DNA from: BA4 sp044376575
GTDB taxonomy: Bacteria > Bacteroidota > Bacteroidia > CAIKAF01
Direction of reading: 5' to 3'
Length of the DNA stretch: 64,000 nucleotides
Assembly (NCBI GenBank): GCA_044376575.1
Contig: JBILKR010000007.1
Coordinates: 35,096-99,095, forward strand
In this document: one piece after another, positions 35,804 to 43,443 of the stretch
Layout of the letters: the number at the start of each line of letters is the position of its first letter
How positions within the stretch are numbered: position 1 is the stretch's first letter
Notes under the pieces: generated by a model
Databases searched by the model: none
What the model saw: only the letters and a program-made list of their open reading frames with translations
What the model was told of the DNA's origin: nothing
Position numbers and translations under genes: made by a program

Positions 35804-35959
35804 TCTTTACTTAAAAATCTAACAAAATGATCGTTTATTCAATTTTCAGATTTTTTTAAAAAAAATACTGAATTCAGAAACTTTCGAATATTTTTTTTGT
35901 TTACATTCGGCGAGCTAATTATTAAACAATTTATTCTTTCAAAATTTAGTGTAAATTTT

Positions 35960-37246
35960 ATGGCAGAACAAGCAGAAATACTATTAGAAGGCAAGTCATA
36001 CAAACTGCCTGTTGTAGTTGGGACAGAGAATGAAAAAGCAATTGATATCAACAATTTGCGTTCAGACACCGGATATATTACCCTTGATTCAGGGTATAAG
36101 AATACGGGGGCAACTGTTAGTGGAATAACTTTTCTTGATGGAGAAGAAGGAATCTTACGCTATCGTGGCTATCCGATTGAACAATTAGCAGAAAGATCAG
36201 ATTTTATTGAGGTTGCTTACCTATTAATTAATGGGGAATTACCAACCAAGCAGCAACTTGATGAATTTTCTGAAAGCATAAAGCAGCATACATTAATACA
36301 TGAGGATATGCGCCGTTTTTACAGTGCATTTCCAACATTTGCTCATCCGATGGGTGTTGTATCTTCTGTTACATGTGCATTATCGACATTTTATCCTGAA
36401 TCTCTTAACCCACATCGTGGTGAAGAGAAAATCAATTTAACCATCACCCGATTGCTTGCTAAGTTTCCAACAATAGCAGCTTGGGCTTATAAAAATTCTA
36501 TTGGTCATCCTGTTGTATATCCAAAAAATAAATTGGGTTATGTTGAAAATTTCCTAAATATGATGTTTTCAATGCCAACTGATGATTATGAAATTGATCC
36601 TGTGGTTGTAAATGCATTGGATAAATTATTGATTTTACATGCTGACCATGAGCAGAATTGTTCAACTTCAACAGTTCGTCTTGCTGGATCATCTCAGGCA
36701 AACTTATATTCTTCAATTGCTGCGGGAGTTACTGCTTTGTGGGGTCCGCTTCACGGAGGTGCCAACCAGGAAGTAATCGAAATGCTTGATCGCATCAAAG
36801 AAGACGGAGGATCATTGGATAAATGGGTAGCTAAAGCTAAAGATAAAAATGACCCATTCAGATTAATGGGATTTGGTCACAGGGTATATAAGAATTTTGA
36901 TCCACGTGCGAAGATTATTAAAAAAGCATGTGATGATGTTTTAAATCGTTTGGGAATAAAAGATCCTGTATTGGAAATTGCTAAAAAGCTTGAAGAAGTG
37001 GCACTACATGATGATTATTTTGTAGAGAGAAAACTATATCCAAATGTTGATTTCTATTCAGGTATTATTTACAGAGCAATGGGCATTCCTAAAGATATGT
37101 TCACAGTATTGTTTGCTGTTGGTCGATTACCTGGCTGGATCGCACAGTGGAAAGAAATGACTGCAAATAAAGAACCTATCGGCAGACCACGTCAAATTTA
37201 TGTTGGTCCTAATGTTCGCGATTATGTTAACATTGCTGATCGTTAA
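35960..37246 (+). CDS. gltA: Citrate synthase
   Basis: The enzyme condenses oxaloacetate and acetyl-CoA to citrate. The 428-residue protein has the large hexameric-type layout with SIAAGVTALWGPLHGGANQEV (first catalytic His) and RLMGFGHRVYKNFDPRA (second His and the CoA/oxaloacetate site). The start ATG 35960 (MAEQAEIL) is preferred; the frame is open 21 codons further but that stretch overlaps the likely promoter. Terminated by its own hairpin. Confidence 0.96.
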   Translation: MAEQAEILLEGKSYKLPVVVGTENEKAIDINNLRSDTGYITLDSGYKNTGATVSGITFLDGEEGILRYRGYPIEQLAERSDFIEVAYLLINGELPTKQQLDEFSESIKQHTLIHEDMRRFYSAFPTFAHPMGVVSSVTCALSTFYPESLNPHRGEEKINLTITRLLAKFPTIAAWAYKNSIGHPVVYPKNKLGYVENFLNMMFSMPTDDYEIDPVVVNALDKLLILHADHEQNCSTSTVRLAGSSQANLYSSIAAGVTALWGPLHGGANQEVIEMLDRIKEDGGSLDKWVAKAKDKNDPFRLMGFGHRVYKNFDPRAKIIKKACDDVLNRLGIKDPVLEIAKKLEEVALHDDYFVERKLYPNVDFYSGIIYRAMGIPKDMFTVLFAVGRLPGWIAQWKEMTANKEPIGRPRQIYVGPNVRDYVNIADR

Positions 37247-37267
37247 TTAATTTATTTTATTTTTAAC

Positions 37268-37295
37268 AGGCGGATGTAATGGTCCGCCTTTTTTA
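37268..37295 (+). terminator. Terminator after gltA
   Basis: AGGCGGA pairs with TCCGCCT around 8 nt, then T-run. The accC start follows 12 nt later. Confidence 0.85.
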
Positions 37296-37306
37296 TTTAC
37301 ACATTC

Positions 37307-38794
37307 ATGAAAAAAGTATTAATCGCCAACAGGGGAGAAATTGCATTACGCATCATGCGATCATGCAAAGAAATGGGAATTGCAACCGTTGCTGTTTACT
37401 CAGAAGCAGACCGACATTCTCCACATGTAAAATATGCAGATGAGGCGGTATTAATTGGTCCTGCACCATCCAGTCAATCGTATTTAAAAGGCGAAAAAAT
37501 AATTGAAGTAGCATTACAATTGGGAGTTGAAGGAATACATCCGGGATATGGATTTTTATCAGAAAATGCTGAATTCGCAAGAATGGTAAAGAAGGCCGGA
37601 ATTAAATTTATTGGTCCTTCACCCGAAGCGATGGAAATCATGGGCAGCAAACTGGGTGCCAAAGCCGCCGTAAAAAAATATGATATACCATTGGTTCCCG
37701 GGACAGAAAAAGCAATTGCAACCTTAGAAGAAGCGTTGGAAGTAGGAAGAAAAATTGGATTCCCTATTTTGATCAAAGCTTCTGCCGGAGGAGGTGGAAA
37801 AGGAATGCGCGTAGTTGAAAAGGAAGATGAGTTTGAAGAAAATCTTAAGAGAGCTATCTCTGAAGCAGAATCAGCATTTGGTGATGGTTCAGTTTTTCTT
37901 GAAAAATATCTGCGAAGTTCAAAGCATATTGAAATACAGGTATTGTGTGATCAACATGGTAATTACTTACATTTATTTGAAAGAGAATGTTCTATTCAAC
38001 GACGACATCAAAAAGTAATTGAAGAGGCGCCATCTTCTGTTTTGACGCATGAAGAGCGTATGGCTATGGGTGCGCATGCCGTGAATGTTGCAAGGGCTTG
38101 TCAATATGAAGGTGCAGGTACAGTTGAATTTATATATAGCGACGGGGAATATTATTTTCTAGAAATGAATACCCGATTACAGGTTGAGCATCCGGTTACA
38201 GAAATGATTACAGGTGTTGATTTAGTTAAAGAACAAATTAAAATTGCGAGAGGAGAAAAGATTTCATTTGAACAATCTGACTTAAGTATAAATGGTCATG
38301 CGATTGAAGTTCGTGTATATGCTGAAGATCCTGCCAATCAGTTTTTACCTGATATCGGAATTCTAAAAAAATATAAAACACCTCAGGGACCGGGAATACG
38401 AGTAGATGATGGATTTGAAGAAGGAATGCAGATTCCTATTTATTATGATCCGATGATTGCAAAACTTACTGTTCATTCATCCAACCGAAATGATGCCATT
38501 GCAAAAACCATTCGTGCTATTGATGAATATACTATTCTTGGCGTGGAAACAACTTTGGGGTTTTGTAAAATGGTATTATCACATACTGAATTTATCAATG
38601 GTGCATTCAATACACATTTTGTTCAGCAATATTTTGAACCTGGTATGTTGCAATCAAATCTCAATGAAGATGAGGAAAAAATTGCTGCAATAATAACTGC
38701 ACAATTACAAAACGTAACGAAAACACAACCTGCATCCTCTCTTACTATTCAGGGAAATTCAGGTAACAACTGGAAAACAAAAAGAGGTTTTTAA
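37307..38794 (+). CDS. accC: Biotin carboxylase subunit (acetyl-/propionyl-CoA carboxylase)
   Basis: The protein carboxylates biotin on a carrier using ATP and bicarbonate. The 495 residues have KVLIANRGEIALRIMRS, the glycine-rich ATP loop SAGGGGKGMR, ERECSIQRRHQKVIEEAPS, EMNTRLQVEHPVTE with catalytic residues, and a C-terminal domain ending NNWKTKRGF. The length and tail fit the Bacteroidota AccC type. The biotin carrier protein and carboxyltransferase genes are not adjacent. Its stop codon overlaps that of the cytochrome-like gene by 4 nt in convergent orientation. Confidence 0.93.
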   Translation: MKKVLIANRGEIALRIMRSCKEMGIATVAVYSEADRHSPHVKYADEAVLIGPAPSSQSYLKGEKIIEVALQLGVEGIHPGYGFLSENAEFARMVKKAGIKFIGPSPEAMEIMGSKLGAKAAVKKYDIPLVPGTEKAIATLEEALEVGRKIGFPILIKASAGGGGKGMRVVEKEDEFEENLKRAISEAESAFGDGSVFLEKYLRSSKHIEIQVLCDQHGNYLHLFERECSIQRRHQKVIEEAPSSVLTHEERMAMGAHAVNVARACQYEGAGTVEFIYSDGEYYFLEMNTRLQVEHPVTEMITGVDLVKEQIKIARGEKISFEQSDLSINGHAIEVRVYAEDPANQFLPDIGILKKYKTPQGPGIRVDDGFEEGMQIPIYYDPMIAKLTVHSSNRNDAIAKTIRAIDEYTILGVETTLGFCKMVLSHTEFINGAFNTHFVQQYFEPGMLQSNLNEDEEKIAAIITAQLQNVTKTQPASSLTIQGNSGNNWKTKRGF

Positions 38795-39243
38795 TTAGGA
38801 ATATATAATTTCTTAATTGCAGGTATTGGTCCCTGGCAATATTCATTATGACAGGTTATACAAGCTGTTACCATCTGATTATATTGTAATTTCTGAGACA
38901 CCCCATCCAGGTAAATAGAATCTAATACGGATAAATAATGTGATGAAAATCCCTGAAATACAATCGGATTATCAATCATACCCTCCGTTGGTTTAGCCTG
39001 ATTCATATTTTTTAATTGAGCAGGATAAGTAGGAATCTCTGCACCATTTTCCAAAGCTGTTTTGGCTTGTTTGGAAAAATCGTGCATGGTTCGCATTAAA
39101 ATTGCAAGTTCACTATCGCCGTTGGGATTTAATGAATTAGTATTGGAAGATGTTTCAACTTTTTCTTCCTGTTTTTCATTTTTACATGCGTTAAAGATGA
39201 TGAATACTGATAAGAAAGTTAAGAGAAAAAATGATTTTTTCAT
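38791..39243 (-). CDS. Single-heme c-type cytochrome lipoprotein (putative)
   Basis: The 150 residues begin with a lipoprotein signal (MKKSFFLLTFLSVFIIFNAC, lipobox FNAC, Cys20) and end with one heme-binding motif CITCH (about residue 131), preceded by helices. This is the pattern of cytochrome c-prime-like or c-type monoheme proteins anchored in the envelope. It would be matured by the ccm genes encoded at 40.6-42.5 kb. Redox partner unknown. The -7 box TATATTTG lies 19 nt upstream. Confidence 0.78.
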   Translation of the reverse strand: MKKSFFLLTFLSVFIIFNACKNEKQEEKVETSSNTNSLNPNGDSELAILMRTMHDFSKQAKTALENGAEIPTYPAQLKNMNQAKPTEGMIDNPIVFQGFSSHYLSVLDSIYLDGVSQKLQYNQMVTACITCHNEYCQGPIPAIKKLYIPN

Positions 39244-39262
39244 TCGTCAATTCAATTTTGTA

Positions 39263-39270
39263 CAAATATA
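39263..39270 (-). promoter_or_regulatory. -7 promoter box of the cytochrome-like gene
   Basis: TATATTTG on the minus strand, 19 nt before the ATG at 39243, directly behind the terminator palindrome of the upstream gene. Confidence 0.55.
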
Positions 39271-39276
39271 GAAAAA

Positions 39277-39310
39277 TGAAAATGGCGCTCAAATTTGAGC
39301 GCCATTTTCA
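39277..39310 (-). terminator. Long palindrome, probable terminator of the esterase gene
   Basis: A 34-nt perfect palindrome with 17-nt arms (TGAAAATGGCGCTCAAA and its complement) lies 22 nt after the esterase stop. On the minus strand it is followed by TTTTTC. The arm is unusually long with no loop bases; the terminator role is inferred from its position. Confidence 0.7.
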
Positions 39311-39332
39311 TTTACAAATACAATAAATTTTA

Positions 39333-40589
39333 TTACTTGATTACATTCAGCTTCAACACTTCAGTTCCTGATTCAGTATTTATTTTTATAAAATAATAAC
39401 CTGATTGTAACTGCATAGATGAAAGATTAATCTGTATTATTTCAGCAACATTTTGAATGTTGAAGATTGAAACCATTTTTCCTGATAAATCTAATACTTC
39501 AATTGAACCATTAATTACAGGTTTTATGAATTGAATATTAACAAAATCAGATGCAGGATTTGGATACATAGACAAAACATTTTTATTATCGACTGGCTCT
39601 GTTTGCAATGATGTATTACAAACCAAGTTATGCAAGAATGTTTTAACAACAGTTACTGTTGTATCCATGTAAGAAGTATTTGATTGATAAGGAACGTGAT
39701 CTTGTCCCCAATAAATTTTAACATCATGGTTTAATCCAACATTGGCTGCTCTGTCATGCAATGGAATACTACCATAAACCAAAGCAATAGGCAAACCTAA
39801 AGGCATTGCAGTATCAGCATAGCAGGGAACTGTAGCATCCACATCTCCATGAACACTTACCAATGGCTGATTACCTGCCTCTAGCCATGAGGTATCACCA
39901 ATTGCACCGCATAAATTAACTACTGCCTGAGGTATGCTAGAATATCCTGGGTTTCCACTAGCACCTTCCATAGAACCCAATGCTGCTGTATCAATTTTTG
40001 AAGGAACTTCTGATGGCTTGTCTAAATATGCTGTGTGAATTGATAAAACACCTCCAGCCGAACTACCACCAACAATAATGATATTAGGATTAATTCCGTA
40101 TGGATTTCCTTGTTCGGCAACCGACTTTCTGAAGAAACGAATTGCAGCTTTTTGATCCTGAACTGCTCTGTAAATAATTTCAAGGAAAGTTTTTTCACGG
40201 TCTGAACTTAATAATACATTCAATGCACTTTCGAGTCTGTAATTCATAGAAGCTGTTACATATCCCATTTTAGCAAAGCGCTGACACAATTCAACTACAG
40301 CAGCATCATCAGTTTTTGAACCTCCGATAAAACTACCTCCGTGTGCCAAAAGAATTAATGGTCTGTTAGTATTATTGTCGCCCTGTGGCTGATATACATC
40401 CAGTAAAAGATTTACCTGATTGTTATCCACACTGATATTAGAACCATACTGAATATTAGAAGTTACAGTTACTCCAGTAAAAATTTCATCAAAATATCTT
40501 CCGTTAGAGCAATCTTGCTGAGCAAATACACTGCTAATACTTGCGTTGATAATTAAGGCGATTGTCAATGTGTAAAAAAGTGATTTCAT
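39333..40589 (-). CDS. Secreted carboxylesterase-like alpha/beta hydrolase with T9SS domain
   Basis: The 418-residue protein has a signal peptide (MKSLFYTLTIALIINASISSVFAQ), then an esterase domain with the oxyanion HGG (LLAHGGSFIGG), nucleophile Ser in VGGSSAGGVLS, Asp in HGDVDATVP and His in WGQDHVPY. The C-terminal T9SS domain (SMYPNPASDFVNIQF to LKLNVIK) follows. It is exported across the outer membrane; the substrate is some ester. It is the second T9SS-exported hydrolase of the window, with the lipase-like protein at 18050. Confidence 0.9.
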   Translation of the reverse strand: MKSLFYTLTIALIINASISSVFAQQDCSNGRYFDEIFTGVTVTSNIQYGSNISVDNNQVNLLLDVYQPQGDNNTNRPLILLAHGGSFIGGSKTDDAAVVELCQRFAKMGYVTASMNYRLESALNVLLSSDREKTFLEIIYRAVQDQKAAIRFFRKSVAEQGNPYGINPNIIIVGGSSAGGVLSIHTAYLDKPSEVPSKIDTAALGSMEGASGNPGYSSIPQAVVNLCGAIGDTSWLEAGNQPLVSVHGDVDATVPCYADTAMPLGLPIALVYGSIPLHDRAANVGLNHDVKIYWGQDHVPYQSNTSYMDTTVTVVKTFLHNLVCNTSLQTEPVDNKNVLSMYPNPASDFVNIQFIKPVINGSIEVLDLSGKMVSIFNIQNVAEIIQINLSSMQLQSGYYFIKINTESGTEVLKLNVIK

Positions 40590-40619
40590 AGGCGTTTTAT
40601 TAATTATAGTATAAATCTA

Positions 40620-41126
40620 TTAAAGTTTATTGATTTTACGATCAAGATAAAATAAATATCCTATCACCATAAAAAAAAGAATCATTACAACAGCAATAAC
40701 CACCATTATTTTACCATCCTTTCTCCATCCGGTGGCCATTTCAATTTTATCGGATTGAATATAAATTAAATTGTTTCTATTTTCAACATTAAATTTTACG
40801 GTATTAATATACCATTCATCATCAGAAGCAAAAGATTTAATTTCAACTTGAAAATTATTTATCAATGAGGTGTCTTTTACCTTAATAATTCCGGGATTAA
40901 TAATTTCAAAGCCTGAGTTTTTGAGATTTAATTTATCAACATCCGCTATTTGAAACTTCACAATTCCACCGTTTACTTTATTCAGATCTATCAGCGTATC
41001 TCCTAGTTCAAATATTGGGATTTCAATATTTCCTGAATTAACAGTTATTGAAGAATCCTGAATATTTGCGTGCAATACAGCATATACTAAGTTAAAAGCG
41101 ATAGCAAAAAGGATAAACTTTTTCAT
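40620..41126 (-). CDS. CcmD-like cytochrome c biogenesis protein with enlarged periplasmic domain
   Basis: The 168 residues have a signal peptide (MKKFILFAIAFNLVYAVLHA), a soluble beta-rich region (about 22-130) and one membrane helix at the C-terminus with DGKIMVVIAVVMILFFMVIG followed by the basic YLFYLDRKINKL. That C-terminal part matches CcmD-like proteins (usually 60-80 residues), which hold CcmC in the heme-export complex. The extra N-terminal domain of about 110 residues is unusual. It lies 3 nt after ccmC in the same operon. No N-domain family recognised. Confidence 0.6.
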   Translation of the reverse strand: MKKFILFAIAFNLVYAVLHANIQDSSITVNSGNIEIPIFELGDTLIDLNKVNGGIVKFQIADVDKLNLKNSGFEIINPGIIKVKDTSLINNFQVEIKSFASDDEWYINTVKFNVENRNNLIYIQSDKIEMATGWRKDGKIMVVIAVVMILFFMVIGYLFYLDRKINKL

Positions 41127-41129
41127 ACA

Positions 41130-41789
41130 TTATTTCTTTAATAATTGCTTCTTTAAAATTTTAATTTGCAAAACAGAGATCCAAACTCCAACAATTGTCC
41201 ATGCTATAATAGAAAGATAAAAAACGGGTCTCATTGTAGGAGCAAGATCATAGCTACCAAATCCGGGATTACCTCCTTTCCCTGGGTGTAATGAATCGTT
41301 AATTCGAGGCAATAACCCTATCAATACAAACATTAATGTAAAGGCAAAAATATTATAAACAGCAGATATGCGGGCTTTTTTCTTAGCGTCAATAATTGAA
41401 TTTCTAAGTACAAAATATGCAAGATATGAAAGAATAGTTATGGCTGCACCGTTAAGTTGCGGATCATTTACCCATGGTGCGCCCCATGTAAAATTAGCCC
41501 AAACCATACCGGTAAAGATTCCAATAAAACCGAATAATAAACTTGTTTTGGCATACATCGATGAACGATGATCATAAATTTCTTTTTCACTGTTTAAATA
41601 AGCAATGGCATTCACCAGTGAAACTATAAATAAAATAAACATGCTGAACCACATCGTCACATGGAAATAAAGATTACGAATGGTTTCATGAAGAATGGTC
41701 TGCACAGAAACAGATCCAAGAAATGCCATAGGTATAGCAAATATCATGATGATTACAGGGATGATTTTCCAACTATTTTTCAATTTCAT
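41130..41789 (-). CDS. ccmC: Heme exporter CcmC / CcsA-type cytochrome c biogenesis protein
   Basis: The 219 residues have six membrane helices. A Trp-rich periplasmic motif (WANFTWGAPWVNDPQ) fits the heme-handling WWD-type loop of CcmC, and His residues flank it (LYFHVTMWF). It loads heme onto CcmE for attachment to c-type cytochromes. It lies between ccmB (12-nt gap) and the CcmD-like gene. CcmA, CcmE and CcmF are not in the window. Confidence 0.85.
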   Translation of the reverse strand: MKLKNSWKIIPVIIMIFAIPMAFLGSVSVQTILHETIRNLYFHVTMWFSMFILFIVSLVNAIAYLNSEKEIYDHRSSMYAKTSLLFGFIGIFTGMVWANFTWGAPWVNDPQLNGAAITILSYLAYFVLRNSIIDAKKKARISAVYNIFAFTLMFVLIGLLPRINDSLHPGKGGNPGFGSYDLAPTMRPVFYLSIIAWTIVGVWISVLQIKILKKQLLKK

Positions 41790-41801
41790 TGGATATATTT
41801 A

Positions 41802-42467
41802 TTAGTCTTTCCAAAGGTATGGAAATAATATCAATGCCAATGCCATGATCACAATATCTAATCCAATAATAGAAAACAAATATTTTGAATAGTTTGTGAA
41901 TGCGAGTTGATCAGCAATTCCTTTGGACGCTTTGATGATTGTGATTAATAGTGGGATCATTAAAGGAAACCCAAGAATAGCTGTAAGTCCAGCGGCATTT
42001 CCTGCTTTCGATGCAATTGCCGAAATCATGGTTAACAATGACGCAAGACCAATACTTGACATCATTAGTAACGTAAAAAAAGAAACGTAATCAATGATAT
42101 AATTATCAAGCACTACGATATAAATTATAAAACTAAGCATTGATAGAAATATCAGTAACAAAACATTATACAATATTTTTGAAACAATAACAGCCAGGGG
42201 ATCAGCAATAAGATAGTAATAATATTGTCTGCCCTGAGTTTCATGTTGAAATGATTTAGTAACAGCATGAATAGATGCAAACAATATGATGATCCAAAAA
42301 AGGGCATTCCAAACCGGAACATCCGGTAAAATTTTAAAAGACTGATAACAGATAAAAATGGTAGAAAAAACATACAATACCATACCACTAATGGCGTTTT
42401 TGTTTCGCAATTCCAATAGTATATCTTTTTTCAAAAGAGCTAAAACCTGTCTTACTATTCTCTCCAT
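41802..42467 (-). CDS. ccmB: Heme exporter protein CcmB
   Basis: The 221 residues have six predicted membrane helices and the family start VLALLKKDILLELRNKNAIS, with FQHETQGRQYYYYLIADPLA as the conserved cytoplasmic loop. With CcmA (not seen here) it forms an ABC-type complex needed to release heme-loaded CcmE. It overlaps the upstream nitroreductase by 13 nt. Confidence 0.88.
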   Translation of the reverse strand: MERIVRQVLALLKKDILLELRNKNAISGMVLYVFSTIFICYQSFKILPDVPVWNALFWIIILFASIHAVTKSFQHETQGRQYYYYLIADPLAVIVSKILYNVLLLIFLSMLSFIIYIVVLDNYIIDYVSFFTLLMMSSIGLASLLTMISAIASKAGNAAGLTAILGFPLMIPLLITIIKASKGIADQLAFTNYSKYLFSIIGLDIVIMALALILFPYLWKD

Positions 42468-43039
42468 TCAACTTTATTATAAATAATACTTCTCTTTCCT
42501 TTTGGCAATTCATCCTCAGGATAACCCACATAAATTAAACCCATGCATTTGTCTTTATCATTAAGCGAGAGTATGTTTTTCAATTTAGGATCATTGATAA
42601 ACTTAGGCGTTGACCAAAAAGTTCCAATTCCATAAGCGGTTGCCACTAGCATCATATTTTGAACAGCACATCCAACAGCTACTATTTCTTCCCATTCAGG
42701 TAATTTTTCAGACTCCTGACGTTTCATACATGCTGCAATTACATAACTTGACGAATTTGCTCTGTTGATGAATTGCTGATACTTTGATTCTAAAAATTGC
42801 TCTTCAGGGGTATTGTGTTTATATAAATCTGCAATCATTTTCATCAGTTGCTGCAATGACTCTCCATTAAAAACAACAAATCTCCAGGGTTCTGTCATTC
42901 CATGATTGGGTGCCCAAATTGCAGCATCTAGCATTTTTTCAATCTGTTCTTTATGAACTTTTCTTGATTTATATTTTTCCGGGAAAACAGTTCTTCTTTC
43001 CTTTATTAAATCAATGATTTCAGTGAGATTATATTTCAT
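42455..43039 (-). CDS. Nitroreductase family protein
   Basis: The 194-residue flavoprotein has the FMN-binding RRTVFPEKY, DAAIWAPNHGMTEPWRFVVF and AVGCAVQNMMLVATAYGIGT motifs of the nitroreductase family. These reduce nitro compounds, quinones or flavins with NAD(P)H. It leads the operon nitroreductase-ccmB-ccmC-ccmD-like, overlapping ccmB by 13 nt; a link to heme handling is not established. A -7 box lies 18 nt upstream. Confidence 0.9.
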   Translation of the reverse strand: MKYNLTEIIDLIKERRTVFPEKYKSRKVHKEQIEKMLDAAIWAPNHGMTEPWRFVVFNGESLQQLMKMIADLYKHNTPEEQFLESKYQQFINRANSSSYVIAACMKRQESEKLPEWEEIVAVGCAVQNMMLVATAYGIGTFWSTPKFINDPKLKNILSLNDKDKCMGLIYVGYPEDELPKGKRSIIYNKVEWRE

Positions 43040-43057
43040 TGTGGATTTAAAATATTA

Positions 43058-43065
43058 CAAATCTA
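43058..43065 (-). promoter_or_regulatory. -7 promoter box of the nitroreductase-ccm operon
   Basis: TAGATTTG on the minus strand matches TAnnTTTG, 18 nt before the ATG at 43039. Confidence 0.5.
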
Positions 43066-43144
43066 TTTATAATTCTAATTTTTTAAGAAGTAATTGGAAA
43101 TTAAATTTTAATGTATAATTTAGATAAAATTTAATTCAATATTT

Positions 43145-43381
43145 ATGAAAAAAATGTTTACTTCTATCGTGGCAATATTTGCAGTTGCTGTATTATTTAC
43201 CTCATGTGATGCCGCATGTACTGAATGTACATATTCAGCAGTACCCGGAACATATAAAGTTTGTCCTAATGGAACTATTGAATATTGTTACTTAGGTACT
43301 TGTATAGATGATGAAACCTATACCGGTTCTCAGCAAGAGATGGTTGATGCATTAGAAACTGCAGGTTATAATTGTAATTAA
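43145..43381 (+). CDS. Small Cys-rich secreted lipoprotein
   Basis: The 78 residues begin with a signal peptide ending in the lipobox LFTSC (Cys21). The mature part has six further Cys (25, 28, 40, 48, 53, 77), enough for three disulfides, in a Thr/Tyr-rich chain with an acidic end. It is probably a lipid-anchored, disulfide-stabilised mini-protein. No family recognised. It stands alone, with its own terminator 20 nt after the stop. Confidence 0.7.
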   Translation: MKKMFTSIVAIFAVAVLFTSCDAACTECTYSAVPGTYKVCPNGTIEYCYLGTCIDDETYTGSQQEMVDALETAGYNCN

Positions 43382-43400
43382 TTCTATTCATAATCTTACA

Positions 43401-43432
43401 AAGCCTCCATCAAAATGGGGGCTTTTTTTTTA
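43401..43432 (+). terminator. Terminator after the Cys-rich lipoprotein gene
   Basis: AAGCCTCCAT pairs with ATGGGGGCTT (one G-T wobble) around CAAA and runs into eight or more T. The P-type ATPase ATG is 12 nt further on. Confidence 0.88.
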
Positions 43433-43443
43433 TTTTCACTATT

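Noticed and set aside
39277..39310. 34-nt palindrome as a mobile-element end or recombination site
   Set aside because: Single copy, placed right after a stop codon and running into T residues; a terminator explains it.
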